Shown here piece after piece: positions 13,773 through 25,047 of a DNA stretch of 64,000 bases (within the stretch, counting starts at the first letter, position 1; each line of letters opens with the position of its first letter). The translations under genes were made by a program, and so were the position numbers. Source of the DNA: Gymnogyps californianus (Eukaryota; Chordata; Aves; Accipitriformes; Cathartidae). Location of the stretch: assembly GCF_018139145.2 (NCBI RefSeq), contig NC_059471.1, forward strand, positions 43,610,726 through 43,674,725, written 5' to 3'. Under the pieces are notes generated by a model. The model was not told where the DNA came from, did not search any database, and saw only the letters and a list, made by a program, of their open reading frames with translations.

Positions 13773-13856
13773 GATAGACAGATGAATGGATGGATGGATA
13801 GATAGATGGATGGATGGATGGATGGATAGATTGATTGATTGATTGATTGATTGATT
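13773..13856 (+). repeat. Compound tetranucleotide array (GGAT, GATA, GATT)
   Basis: GATA/GACA units, then GGAT units, then seven GATT-type units in a row. The register changes stepwise, as expected from slippage of a mutated microsatellite. Confidence 0.9.
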
Positions 13857-15905
13857 AAAATGTTCCAGTACTTCCATCTGGAAGCTCTACATTTTTGCAT
13901 GTATTTCGGGCTGGAAGTTCTCTGCACCGGGAGATCAGAATGCAGAGAGCACATCACACCCCTGTCCAGTGAGGAAATCATGGAGTACCACTTTGAACCA
14001 AGTCAAGGAACAGAGAAATTTCTATCTTGCCATGTTTACCAGCTACACTGCAGGAGAAAAGAAGAAAAGAGACAAGAATGAAAGGTCATGAAGATAAAGG
14101 TATAGCTAGCAGCTATCTCTCAGTCTTCTTTATGAGCACAACCTCCACCCATAATAGATTAAAATAACTAGTTAACTGCACCAGAATTTTGCTCTCTCTC
14201 TTCCCTTTCCTTCTCCAGCTCTACTTCCTACTTTCAGCATCAGGTGTTACACAAAAAGTTACTCACGAAACACTGGGAAGTCAGATGTTGCTGTTACAAA
14301 ATTCTAAGTGTTAGGACCCAACTCAGTCCTCAGTCAAACAGATACAACTCCCTTCCCAGTTAAGTGAAGTGTTGGGGTGCACTAACACTGAGCTGAACTA
14401 CAGGTAGAACCGGACCTTGATCTTTTAAAAGGCTCCTTAATAACCGGAGTGCTTAATTCAAAACTGTTCCACAGGTAAATCAATCACTGTGTTAAGTGAG
14501 TCTGCCACTAGAACAATGAGAAAATATACCTGAGCTATTTATGGAGTAGCATATTTGTACTGAACACAATAAAATTAACTGACTGTAGGTGTTTGGGTTT
14601 TTGTTGGGGTTTTTTTATTATCATTTTAAAGAAATAGAATCAGAAATACACACAAAAATTGTGGAACACATTTTCAGCTTTGAAAAACAGCTATCACTTT
14701 GGCTACACTGGATCTATTCATTTTTCTCAGAGATGTAACAATTAAATGGATCTATGAAGAACTGAGTATGAGGCCCTCGAGGTCATACTGGACGTGTTTT
14801 CTCGGTTTGCTCATGCTGAGCTAAAAAGCTGTTGTCTAAAGCAGTGGCAGCAGAAAGAAAATGCATTAAAAAAAAAAAAAAAGCAAGCTCCTGTGAATTT
14901 ATGAGGAGTGCATCACAAAGACAAATATTTCAGCCATGCAATTCCATTCGGCCTTTTCAGCTGTGTGTCCATAGCAAGTCAACGGCTAAATTGAAAAATC
15001 AATTCCAATTTAAATTATTGGAATAAAGAACACCAGGAGTCAGAGATAAAATGGCTTTGTTCTCTGAGATCCTTTTTAATTGGAAAGTTATTTCTTCAGG
15101 GTATTCTAATGGTTCTGAGGAAAGATTGCAAAACAAAGTTGAACGGCTGGGGGAAGGTTAATAGCTAATGTGCTTTTCTTGCTGCACAGCAGCCTCCCGT
15201 CTTTATGACAGCCTCCATCATATGTGAAAAGAGCCATGATTCTAAATCATTTGATACATGTGACTGTAGTGTCTCCCTCAGTCTCCCAAAGAAATCATAT
15301 TATGGATGTTACTCTGACATATTCATAGCGCTCCAACTGGCATCTGACCAGAATTTCTTTGCTTACAGATGTGTATATGGTCATTTGCTTAAACCTTCCA
15401 TGATGTTGGGTGGTTTTGCAGAAGATTAATATGATTTTATAAGTATCAGGGATATTTTAAATAAAACACTGATAGCCCTACACATGGAAAGCATTTTCCT
15501 TTTATTTCAAGACTACTGAAACAATAACCTAGGTGGACAATCAGCAACTACAGCTAGAAAAACTGAAGAGAAACTGTGATTACAGAGAGGAAATGAGATT
15601 ATGTTGACACAGGGCAGAGTGGGAAAGGAAAGACAAGACATCACTGGAAAGAAAAAAAGTGGATTAATAAACAGTTATTATGTTTAAACTAAAGCAAAGC
15701 AGAAAGGAAAGCCTTGCTTCTCATATAAGTCTCATAACCAACACCTAGAAATGTCATGGTTTAGTTATAACATCACAGTAACCTTTGCTCCGTTAGCAGG
15801 AAACTGTTTAGGGCAGCTGTAGATTAGAAGCTCTAAATGGGCATTTAATTTGAAATTAATAAAACAGTTATGGTATGTGTTAAGAAAAGTTACTGAGGTT
15901 TGCTT

Positions 15906-16180
15906 AGTATATTTAATTAGTGTAAAAGAGATAAATCTAGTTGCCATGTAATGAACTGAGAACTGCAGATACAGTAAATGTGTACTTACGTTCCTATTAT
16001 TAATGCATTAAACTTGTAAGAATGTTTAGGAATTTAATTAGCATTTAATAAGATAGCTATAGCAAATTACAGTAGTTAGATGTTAAATGTAAATTAATAT
16101 TTTTAGTATTTAATTGATATTAACTAATTAATTACTGTTTATTACATGGCAACTAGATTTATCTTTTATAGAGTTATTAA
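15906..16180. repeat. Inverted repeat with a 23-bp perfect core
   Basis: The 23 bases 15930-15952 are the exact reverse complement of 16141-16163. Pairing continues outward with a 2-base offset through roughly 15 more bases on each side (TAAAA and TTTTA segments). The spacer is 188 bases and very AT-rich. This is beyond what a window of this size should yield by chance. It could be a decayed transposon with terminal inverted repeats or a local inverted duplication. I do not recognise the terminal sequence. Confidence 0.8.
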
Positions 16181-16206
16181 ATCTAAATTAAAAGTTCTAT
16201 TTTAAG

Positions 16207-16405
16207 TGGTCTCTACTCAATTAAAAAAATACAGTCTCTGGGATTATCAGGGTTTACCTTCATGCAGGAATTGGGTGAGCTTGGGGTATTAAATCTGAAA
16301 CATAAATTATATAGCATATAAGGACATTAAGTATTTTCACACAGGAGGAATATTATTCCTGTGGATAATCCCAAGAAAATAAAATTATTTAACTGAGTAG
16401 AGATC
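16207..16405. repeat. Second, longer imperfect inverted repeat
   Basis: 16207-16251 and 16358-16405 are imperfect reverse complements. They share GTCTCTACTCA/TGAGTAGAGAT and GGGATTATC/GATAATCCC blocks in matching order, separated by A/T-rich segments. The spacer is about 106 bases. It begins only 44 bases after the 23-bp core inverted repeat ends, so the two may be parts of one structure. Confidence 0.7.
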
Positions 16406-17939
16406 TTTTGTGGAAGTATTCCCTGAACTAGGCAGCAGAAAGGAAAAAGTTTGCAAAAACAAACAAAAAAAATTTTTTGGAAGATCAAAAAAAGTTTCCT
16501 CATCCTGTTTGGGACTAACTTTCCAGTAGCTCAATGACATGTTAAAGAAGGAGATAAGCAATCAGATTTTCAAAGACCCCTTATATGAGATAATTGCTTA
16601 AAAGAAATCTCACCACAGACAACAAATTATGTTTTTTGGATGTGGAATACTTTGGAACTTCTAGCCTTTACTTAAATGCGAGTTGCACTGCTCTGCATCC
16701 ACATTTGCACCTTATACTGATCATTTAAGCTACGTAATACTGGCGCTATGAAATAGTTTATATGCCAATAATGACAAGAGCTTATAAGACTTATTTCTGA
16801 GAGGAAAGCAATTTTACAAAAGCAAAAGAGAATGTGTGTCGTCATCTAGTCCACTGCTATGCCAAACAAGAAGCTGCTGTGAGCTCCTGGGTCTGTATTT
16901 CAATAAAAGATTGAGGTACCTAAAGCATGACTGACAGGAGTTCAGATATCATCTTAAACTCAGCATGTGACCTCCTTCGTGACTTGAAAATGCTACAAGT
17001 GCTTGCCCAGACATGGACATATGCAGGGCTTTGCCATGTGAGAAATGCCATCTAGTCATATGTCTAGCACATAAAGCTGACTGGGATGCCTCAGCTGAAG
17101 TCCATACAGGGTCTAGTACAACTGCCGTGCTCTAAGAACACCTAAAATGGCAGAAGCATTAGGACTTTCAGGAAATTCACTTCAGCTCCTGAGCTTTATG
17201 TTCTTCAGCTGTGAAATGAGGAATATATTTAATTACACTTGTGCAATAATCTCCTGTTTATGAAAAATTATTTGTAAAGCCTAATTTATCTGCAAATTCT
17301 GCAAATCCTGGTATATTTTATTACCTGTTATTTTATTATATCCTTCTGTATAATGAATAAAGGTATCAAAATCAGACTAAAGAAAGATCTCTGTGGGGGT
17401 CTCTAAATCTTAAGGATTGCAGAGAGTTGCAAATATGTTACACCGATTTTTTTTGTTACATTTATTGCTGTCTGGATCCTTCTTTTAACCTTTAAGAATT
17501 TTATTGTAAAGCTACCTTGGCCTTTTATAATTTCTTTCATTTTCCCTTGTTATTAGAATAATACTTTCTAGTAATTTAATCTTAGTACTTTTTATATGTC
17601 AGTTTCTCCTCTACAGACATATTCAGCTACTTCTTCTCATTGCCATTATCTCAGTATAAATAAAAACCTGATCTTACTCAAATGATCAGCAAAACTCAAG
17701 TGGATTTGAGTAGGCCAAGGATTTTGACCGTTCCTTAATTCTCTACTATTCTTAATTCTCCATTATCGAAATTGAATGCACTTATACTACTGTTTTTTAC
17801 AAATCACTTCATAGTCCACTTTACATTCAAGTATCTGAACAAGTACTATTTTCATAATCTTTTCTATCAATACTTCCTTAACAATAAAGGCTCTCTTCTC
17901 TAGATAACCCTTGTGTCTGAATCATGACACTGTCCTCTA

Positions 17940-18160
17940 CATACCTAACTCAGGAATGACGTTGGTGATTCATGGCTGGATGTACTTGTCACCCACCAGA
18001 TGGCTGAATAGTTAAAGTTTCCCATGAGCACAGCGCCTTGAGATTTCAAGCTCCATGATAGTTGGTCCAGGAATTTTTCATACTTGCTCTCGTCAAGTCT
18101 TCAGGGTCTATAGCAGATGCTACTGCAGTTTACTTATTTGAGTGCTACCATACCTCTTCC
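17940..18160 (-). pseudogene. Fossil CR1-like LINE endonuclease fragment
   Basis: Reading the minus strand through about 18090-18010 gives a frame that resembles the CR1-family apurinic endonuclease. It runs RP, one stop, then DESKYEKFLDQLS and on to AVLMGNFN. The last piece corresponds to the endonuclease GDFN motif with the Asp changed to Asn. The copy is far more decayed than the two other CR1 elements here, so it is probably an older LINE (CR1 or L3 group). The edges are not visible. The neighbouring sequence to 18.2 kb may belong to it too. Confidence 0.6.
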
Positions 18161-18169
18161 ATTATCTCA

Positions 18170-21100
18170 CTGTCCTAACTGGTTTAGTAAATATTTTAGA
18201 TCTATACTTCTAATGCAGAGTAAGTAGGGTTTAAATTATAGGTTGATACATCTGCCAGTGTGTGAAAATAACTCCTCTAAACTGAAATTTCTACTCATCC
18301 TTTTCCTGGACGATTACATTCTTTTGGATGAAAAAAACCAAACCAAAAAAAAAAACCCAAACAAACAAACAAACAAAAAACCACAACAATGCAGTGAGAA
18401 CATAGAGATTGATTTAAATTTAAAAAAAAAAAAAAGTTTCCAACTGCATTCTTTCTTCAGTTACTTTATGCTTCATAATCCCCTAAATCCCACTGAATTT
18501 AATGGGAAAAAAAAAATCTATAGAATCTGAATGGGGAAGGAAACTAACTGAATTTGCTTCTGAAAATATTTACACTCTTTGGACCTTTTCCTGTTGTTCT
18601 TGCAATTGTTAAGCATTTTTGACACTTATTTTGCCATTTACCTTTGCAACAAAATGGCGTCTTGTATTGTTTCTGACATGATTGGCACAAATTTATATGC
18701 TTATACTATATATGTATGTATGAATACACACATATGCATACACATATATTATTTCTCCATGTGTCTGTTAAGTTCTTTGTTAAGAACAAGGATAATTAGA
18801 TGATTCAGTGGCCATTCAGCCCCTGTGGTTATAGAAAGCCAGGTTTTCTACGTGGCTGTGTGTAAGGAAGTTGTACAGATACATTTACGTTCAGCTACTT
18901 TTTCTTCCCCATCAGGACTGATTAACATTTGACAAGAGTCCAGACCAAATCTTCTTCTCACAATATTCTTAATGAGATATAACTGTACAAAGCCCATGTA
19001 CACTGTATTTAACTTAGGGAGGCAGAGGATGTATGTGCCTGAGGTTACTAAGTGCAACATCTAATAATTACGTTCTATGTTGATTGCCCTGTTCAGAATA
19101 ATATGTATTTGAGGAAGCAAATGTATATATTTTCTTGGTTTTGTTTTAAATTGAAACTTAGAAACATTTAGGAGAGACTGTAAGACCTCAATTGCTTTCA
19201 CATACTATTGAACATGTTAAAACTGAAACCTGAAAACATTTAACATGAATTCTTTAAAAGCTTTTAGGTTTGTATCACCATCAATCTGCAATGCAAGACC
19301 TAGAGACAGCAATCCCACCTGAATCATGCTACAGTTAATATGTACTCGCTAATATAATTTATCAAGCATTCTAAACCCATATGACACAAATGTATGGCAT
19401 TCAGTCTGAAAAAGTTCATCAAGAGTTGTAAGTAAAACCGAATGAATGCATTATAGGCTTTTTCCATGCAGTGTTTTCCCCTATCTGTCTCCTTAAACCA
19501 TTTCACACTGAATGGTTTCCTGCGTGCTCTGTTGCAGATTTATTCTTCTCTTGATGCATGCATGTAACTCCCCATTAATGTTAGTAGGAATGAGATTTAC
19601 GTATGTGCACTGAGAGGAGAACAGACCCCATGGTATTTTATTCGCCTATACAGGATTATAGCCTCTGAGGATAGATTTGATTTTTTTGTTGTTAGCAAAA
19701 AAGCAGCTTGACAAGTAGCTTTTTGATTGATAATGCACTGGGAGTCATAATTTATATAATCTTACACCTGCTACTGAACATAAAGGTCACTTTAAAGGTG
19801 TGAGTTGTGTGTGCTGGGGCAGAGCATAAACTAGAGGGTCAGTTTTCAGCAGTTATGGTATGACAGAGAAACAGACAAAAACTCCTACCAATGCTGATAA
19901 AATTGAAAATATCATGGCAAGCATTGTAATTAACAGCAAGTTTCCAGAACTTGACATTCTGAGCAAGTGTCATTCCCTAGGTTATTACAGAGGGAATTAG
20001 AGTGGCCTTTCACTGTCAAACTGATATATACCATTGGAGCATTGCTGAAGAAAAAGTACCATTCGTGATGTCTTTTCAGGATAAACATCTGCTAAATTCC
20101 ATCTCTTTCTATCATCTTCTGAAAATAGATACACATCTCAAAAGGTCTCTATCTGAGGCATTGAGTGGATTCAATATTTCAGCATTTTTCTGCTTTTTAA
20201 AGGAATTAACTCTACTCTGTATGTAAGAACGCTCTCGTACACAGCATCAGCAGGGCATTCTTAAGGCTTAAATATTTTTGCGGGGAGACTGGCTTCATGA
20301 AATGTATTCCTGTGATAAATCGCTGCGTACAGTTATTTTTCTAAAGAATCCTGTTCATACACTGGGGAAAAATAAGAGAAAAAAGCTTTCATATTATAAA
20401 GTAGAAAGGTATTTGATTTTATTCTTGCTCTGCTTTTCTCTTTTTTTTTTTTTCCCCCCTAATAGCCTTGCAAATGTGTAAGGAGGTAACTAATGTCTGT
20501 GCAAAGCATTATTTGTTACTGGATAGGATCCAAATTATTAACCTTCTTGTTCTAACCTTCATCTCCTGCTGCTACAGGAGGGAACTGTACTTTCAGGGTA
20601 GGGAGATATTCATCCTTTGAGTTTTTCAGTCATTACCAGTATGTGTACTAACATATTCACATTCTGTGGTTCTAATTATTGTGTCTTCACGATTTGCTGT
20701 AATTATTAATTATATAATAGATAGGGTTAATTTCACTTCAACTTTCATCTAGGAAATAATCCAAAGCCTGAAAAAAGCCAGTAAGAGCTTTTTAATTGTC
20801 TTTGGATGCTTTGATCAGCTTTCTCCAAGCTCTGAATATGACCCAATCTTGAATGTGTTGGGTGATTTTGACTTCAGTATTGATGATTAGGACTTCCGAG
20901 CCAATTTAGGATTTCCAGTCCATGCTGGCAACTACTGAACTCCTCCAGGTGACTGGGTGGCTATAGTCTGTATTGATTTGAATCATTTGTTTGGGTCAAG
21001 ATCAGAGGCTTAGAATTTGGAAGTAATATCTACAACATGGAGTGTTCATTGTCTCCTGTCATGAGAGGAGAATGTATTTCTCTTTTCAGGGTGGGGAAAT

Positions 21101-22717
21101 GGTTACAAGAAATGACTTCTGACATTAATGGAACAGGGAAAAAATTCACTTTCCATGAAAATAACTGCTTTTAGGCCTAGCTTTGTCTTCATAGATCACT
21201 ATGGTTTACAAATGACCTGCAATAAATTAAGTAGACACCTTTGTGATGGGGATGAAAGTCTTGGCAACGCTGATTAGTTGTGGCAATTATTTTAGAGATT
21301 TATACAGTGTTTGCCAGAACCTCCGCTGTCTTTACTATTTTATCTGCAATATCTTGTTATGACAAAAATGAAAAAAATAGAACTAAGAACTAAAAAGAGT
21401 TTTGTAACATACAAATTATCAGCACTTCTTTAACTAATGAGGGGATGAAAAACATTTTCCTCAGAGGTAGGCTATTTTAATAGAATTTTATAAAGTTTAT
21501 TTCAGTGTCTTCAAAAATAGCAGTAACTGACATTATAGAAGATTCATGCAGAACCGCAAATGAAGCTAATCCGAAACAGTATGGCAATATCTTTTGTTCA
21601 TATGTACACAGTTAAAATTTGAATTTATATTATTCCACTTAGTTTGCCCAAAGATATTTGTTTTCCTTCATGGTGTTAATTCAATTAAGTTAAAATCTTG
21701 TTATCAACTTCTCTACTGACTGGCAAAAGCTTTTATGTGTCATAGGCAATAGTCACCAAAACTTGCCATTGTTTCTAATATTGCTGTTCAATATTGTTCA
21801 TAGGGATTTAGATTTTACTCAAATTTGCCAAAAGAATTGTAAAATACTGTAACATTAATAATCTTAAATGGTTTTCCATGCAAAATATCAGAGATTATTA
21901 TTTTTATCTACCTAACTAAATGTTCATTAATCACTTAATAAAATGGCTAAATAGAGTACTATTTATATGTATTTGTCATTTGGGATGTATATCCTGCATG
22001 TTCAGGGGAGGATACGATTGATTCAGGAAGGACCAGAGGGATTTTTCATGGAAGTGCAAATGTAACACCATATTTTATGGTTGAGGGTAGTTTATGAGAG
22101 AAAGCTTTCTGTGCCTTAGTGGTAGAGCGTGAGAGCCAGTTTTTAACACTAGCATTGCCAGTTCTCAGGCTGATGATTCAAACCTTTGTTTATGATGTGA
22201 AGTTATTATTCATTATGATAACGTAAAATAAAGAACAACAGCAACAACAAAACTACTTAGAGAATTGAATAATGACTTCATGTTTTCTAGAAAATAAAAA
22301 ATGCTACAGTCATTAGCCAAGGTCAAAGTGACATAAATACATTGCAGATCCAACAGCTCAGGGAAGAAAATAAGAGTTTGAGGAGATGATGGAGTAAGAT
22401 GTAGCAATTGCTTAACAATTTAAATTTAAAGATTTCTAGCACTGTGTTAAGTTTACTTTCTATTTCATGAAATTTTTGAAAGGATAGCTATATTGTTCTA
22501 TTGTAACTATAGTGCAAAACATCTCCCTTGACAATATTTTTTTTTTTAACTGTCCTAGAAAACACAGCAGTGATCATATTCATTCAACACAGCAGCAGAT
22601 ATCTGCCTACTGGTAAATAAGAACAAATTTCCTGCTTATGGAAGCTAAAGAAAATTTTTTGTAATTAAAAAAAAAAGTAAATTGTTATTGTAAAATAAAG
22701 TTCACATAGTGCAGAAG
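18170..22717. other. Unique AT-rich non-coding DNA
   Basis: No supported gene. It holds an A-rich and CAAA-type tract near 18.33-18.44 kb, a poly-T/C run near 20.44-20.46 kb and short A runs near 22.67 kb. Small ORFs of up to about 95 codons are low-complexity or without likeness to known proteins. Confidence 0.65.
18330..18378 (+). repeat. A-rich tract with CAAA units
   Basis: Runs of A separated by C, ending in four CAAA units. It may be the tail of a lost retroelement or a plain microsatellite; no element is recognisable upstream. Confidence 0.75.
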
Positions 22718-24734
22718 AATCACAGAATCATTGAGATTGGAAGGGACCTCTTGAGATCATTTAGTCCAAATGCCCTGCTCAAGCTGTCAGCTAGAGCAAG
22801 TTGCCGAGGACTATGTCCAGCTGGGTTTTGAATATCTCCAAAGATGGAGACTCTACATCTCTGAGCAACCTATTGCAGTGTTTAACCACTGTCACAGTAA
22901 AAAAAAAATTTTTAAAATTAAAAAAATATTCTTGTGTTCAGGTGGAATTTTATGTGGTTTAATTTGTGCCCGTTGCCTCTTGTCGTGTCATTGGGCACTA
23001 CTGAGAGGAGTCTGACTGCTGCTTCTTCTGTCCCTCCCATTGAGTATTTATACACATTGATAAAATCTCCCTGAGCCTTCTTTTCTCCAAGCTGAACAGT
23101 TCCTGTTCTCTCAGCCTCTCCTCACATGACAGATGCTCCAGTTCCTTAATCAGCTTTGTAACCCTTTGCTAGACTCAATCCTGTATGTCCATGTCTCTCT
23201 TGTACTGGGGAGCCCAGCAGTGGATCCAGCACTTCAGATGTGTCTCACCAGGACTGAGTAGAGGGGAAGGATCATATCTCATGACCTATGGGAAATGCTT
23301 TTCCTAATGCAACCCAGGATGCTGTTGGTCTTCTTTGCTGCAATATCGCTGAACATTTATGGTTCATGGTAAGCTTGGGGTCCACCAGGATTTCTAGGTC
23401 CTTCTCTGCAGAGCTGCTTTACAGCTAGTGCCTGTGCAGTGGATTATACCTCCCCAGGTGCTAGGCTTTGCATTTCCCTTTCTTGAACTTCTTGAGATTC
23501 CTGTCTGCCTAATTCTCCAGCCTGTTCAGGAGCCTCTGAATGGCAGCACACCAATCTGGTCTATCAGCCACTCCTCCCAGTTTTGATTTGTCTATGAACT
23601 TGCTGAGGGTGCACTCTGCCCCATCATCCAGGTCATTAATGAAGAGGTTGAACTATATTGACCCCAACATCAACTTGCAGCGTACACAACTAGTGACTGG
23701 CCTGTAGCTAGGCTTTACGCCACCAGTTACAACCCTCTGGGCCCAGCCATTAAGCCAGTTTTCAATCCACCTCACTGCCCACATATCTAACATGTACTTT
23801 GTCAGCTCATCTATGAGGATGTTATGGGATACCTGACACTTACTAAAAGCCTTACTAAAGTCAATGTAAACAACATCCCTCACCCCTCTTCCCTCATCCA
23901 CCAAGCTAGTCATTTCATTGTGGAAGACCGTCAGGTTGATTTCCCTTTCATAAATGCATGTTGACTCCTCCCAATCACCTTCTTGTCCTTCATGTGCCTG
24001 GAAGTGGTTTCCAGGATTAGTTCCTCCATCGCCTCCCCTGGGAGTGAGGTGAGGTTGACTAGACTGTAGTTCCCTGTATGTTCCTTCTTGTCCTGCTTGA
24101 AGATGGGAGTGACATTTGCTTTCTTCCTGTCCTCAGGAACCTCCCTGTCGTGGTTTAAGCCCAGCCAACAACAAAGCACCACACAGCCACTCACTCACTC
24201 CTCCCTGCTGGCAGGATGGGGAGGAGAAAATGCAGCAAAAAAAGCTCATGAGTCGAGACAAGGACAGGGAGGGATCACTCACCAATTATGGTCACAGGCA
24301 AAACAGACTTGATTTCGGGGAAAAATAAACCAATTTAATCTGTTAATAATCAAATCAGAGTAGAATGATGAGAAATAGAACCATATCTTAAAAACACACC
24401 TTCCCCCTGCCACTCCTTTCTTCCCGGGCTCAGCTTTGCTCCAGATTCCTCTACCTCCTCCCGCCGAGCAGCACAGGGGGGCGGGAATGGGGGTTGTGGT
24501 CAGTTTGTCCCACATTGTCTCTGCCGCTCCTTCCTCCTCAGGGGGAGGACTCCTCACACTCTTCCCCTGCTCCAGCGTGGGGTCCCTCCCACGGGGGTCA
24601 GCCCTCCATGAGTTTCTCCAACTCAAGTCCTTTCCACACACTGCAGTCCTCCGCAAACTACTCCAGCGTGGGCTTTCCCACAGAGTCACGGCCTTCTCCA
24701 GGCCCAGCCACCTGCTCTGGCGTGGGGTCCCCCA

Positions 24735-24835
24735 AGGGCTGCAGGGGAATCTCTGCTCCACCGTTAACTCTTCATGGGCTGCAGGGGGACAGCCTGCCAT
24801 CTCACCACAGGCTGCAGGGGAATCTGCTCCAGTGC
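24735..24835 (-). repeat. Degenerate GGCTGCAGGGG tandem units in LTR
   Basis: On the plus strand, GGGCTGCAGGGG-type units begin near 24736, 24777 and 24811, spaced 34-41 bases apart. They are diverged copies of a short tandem repeat inside the LTR. Confidence 0.65.
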
Positions 24836-25039
24836 ACCTCCTCCTTCTCCTTCTTCACTGATCTTGGTGTCTGCATGGTTGTTTCTCTCACATCCCACTG
24901 CTGTCCTCGCTAGAGCTCTTCTTCTTCTCCCATCTTCTTCCTCTTCTTCTCTTTTTTTCACTGTAGCTCTTCTTCTTCTTCCTCTTATTCTTCTTCCTCC
25001 TCCATCTTACTCTCTCCACTCAGGAGTCTTTTTCCCCTT

Positions 25040-25047
25040 CTTAAATA
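25040..25047 (-). promoter_or_regulatory. TATA-like box of the nested LTR
   Basis: On the minus strand this reads TATTTAAG, about 145 bases inside the LTR start, a normal U3 position for a retroviral promoter. Activity is inferred from position only. Confidence 0.45.

Larger units (their letters stand above)
10425..17939. other. Unique AT-rich non-coding DNA
   Basis: No supported gene. It contains perfect or near-perfect hairpins at 11122-11142 and 11418-11451, an ATAC/GTGT tract near 11.29-11.38 kb, a tetranucleotide array at 13773-13856 and inverted repeats at 15.9-16.4 kb. The stretch 14.88-15.25 kb is less AT-skewed and has the look of unique, possibly constrained DNA, but this cannot be tested by eye. 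Confidence 0.65.

Noticed and set aside
24279..24913. ORFs of 139-173 codons on both strands inside the nested LTR
   Set aside because: They lie wholly within the LTR's GC-richer sequence, overlap one another on opposite strands, and show no domain. LTRs of this type are not known to encode proteins.
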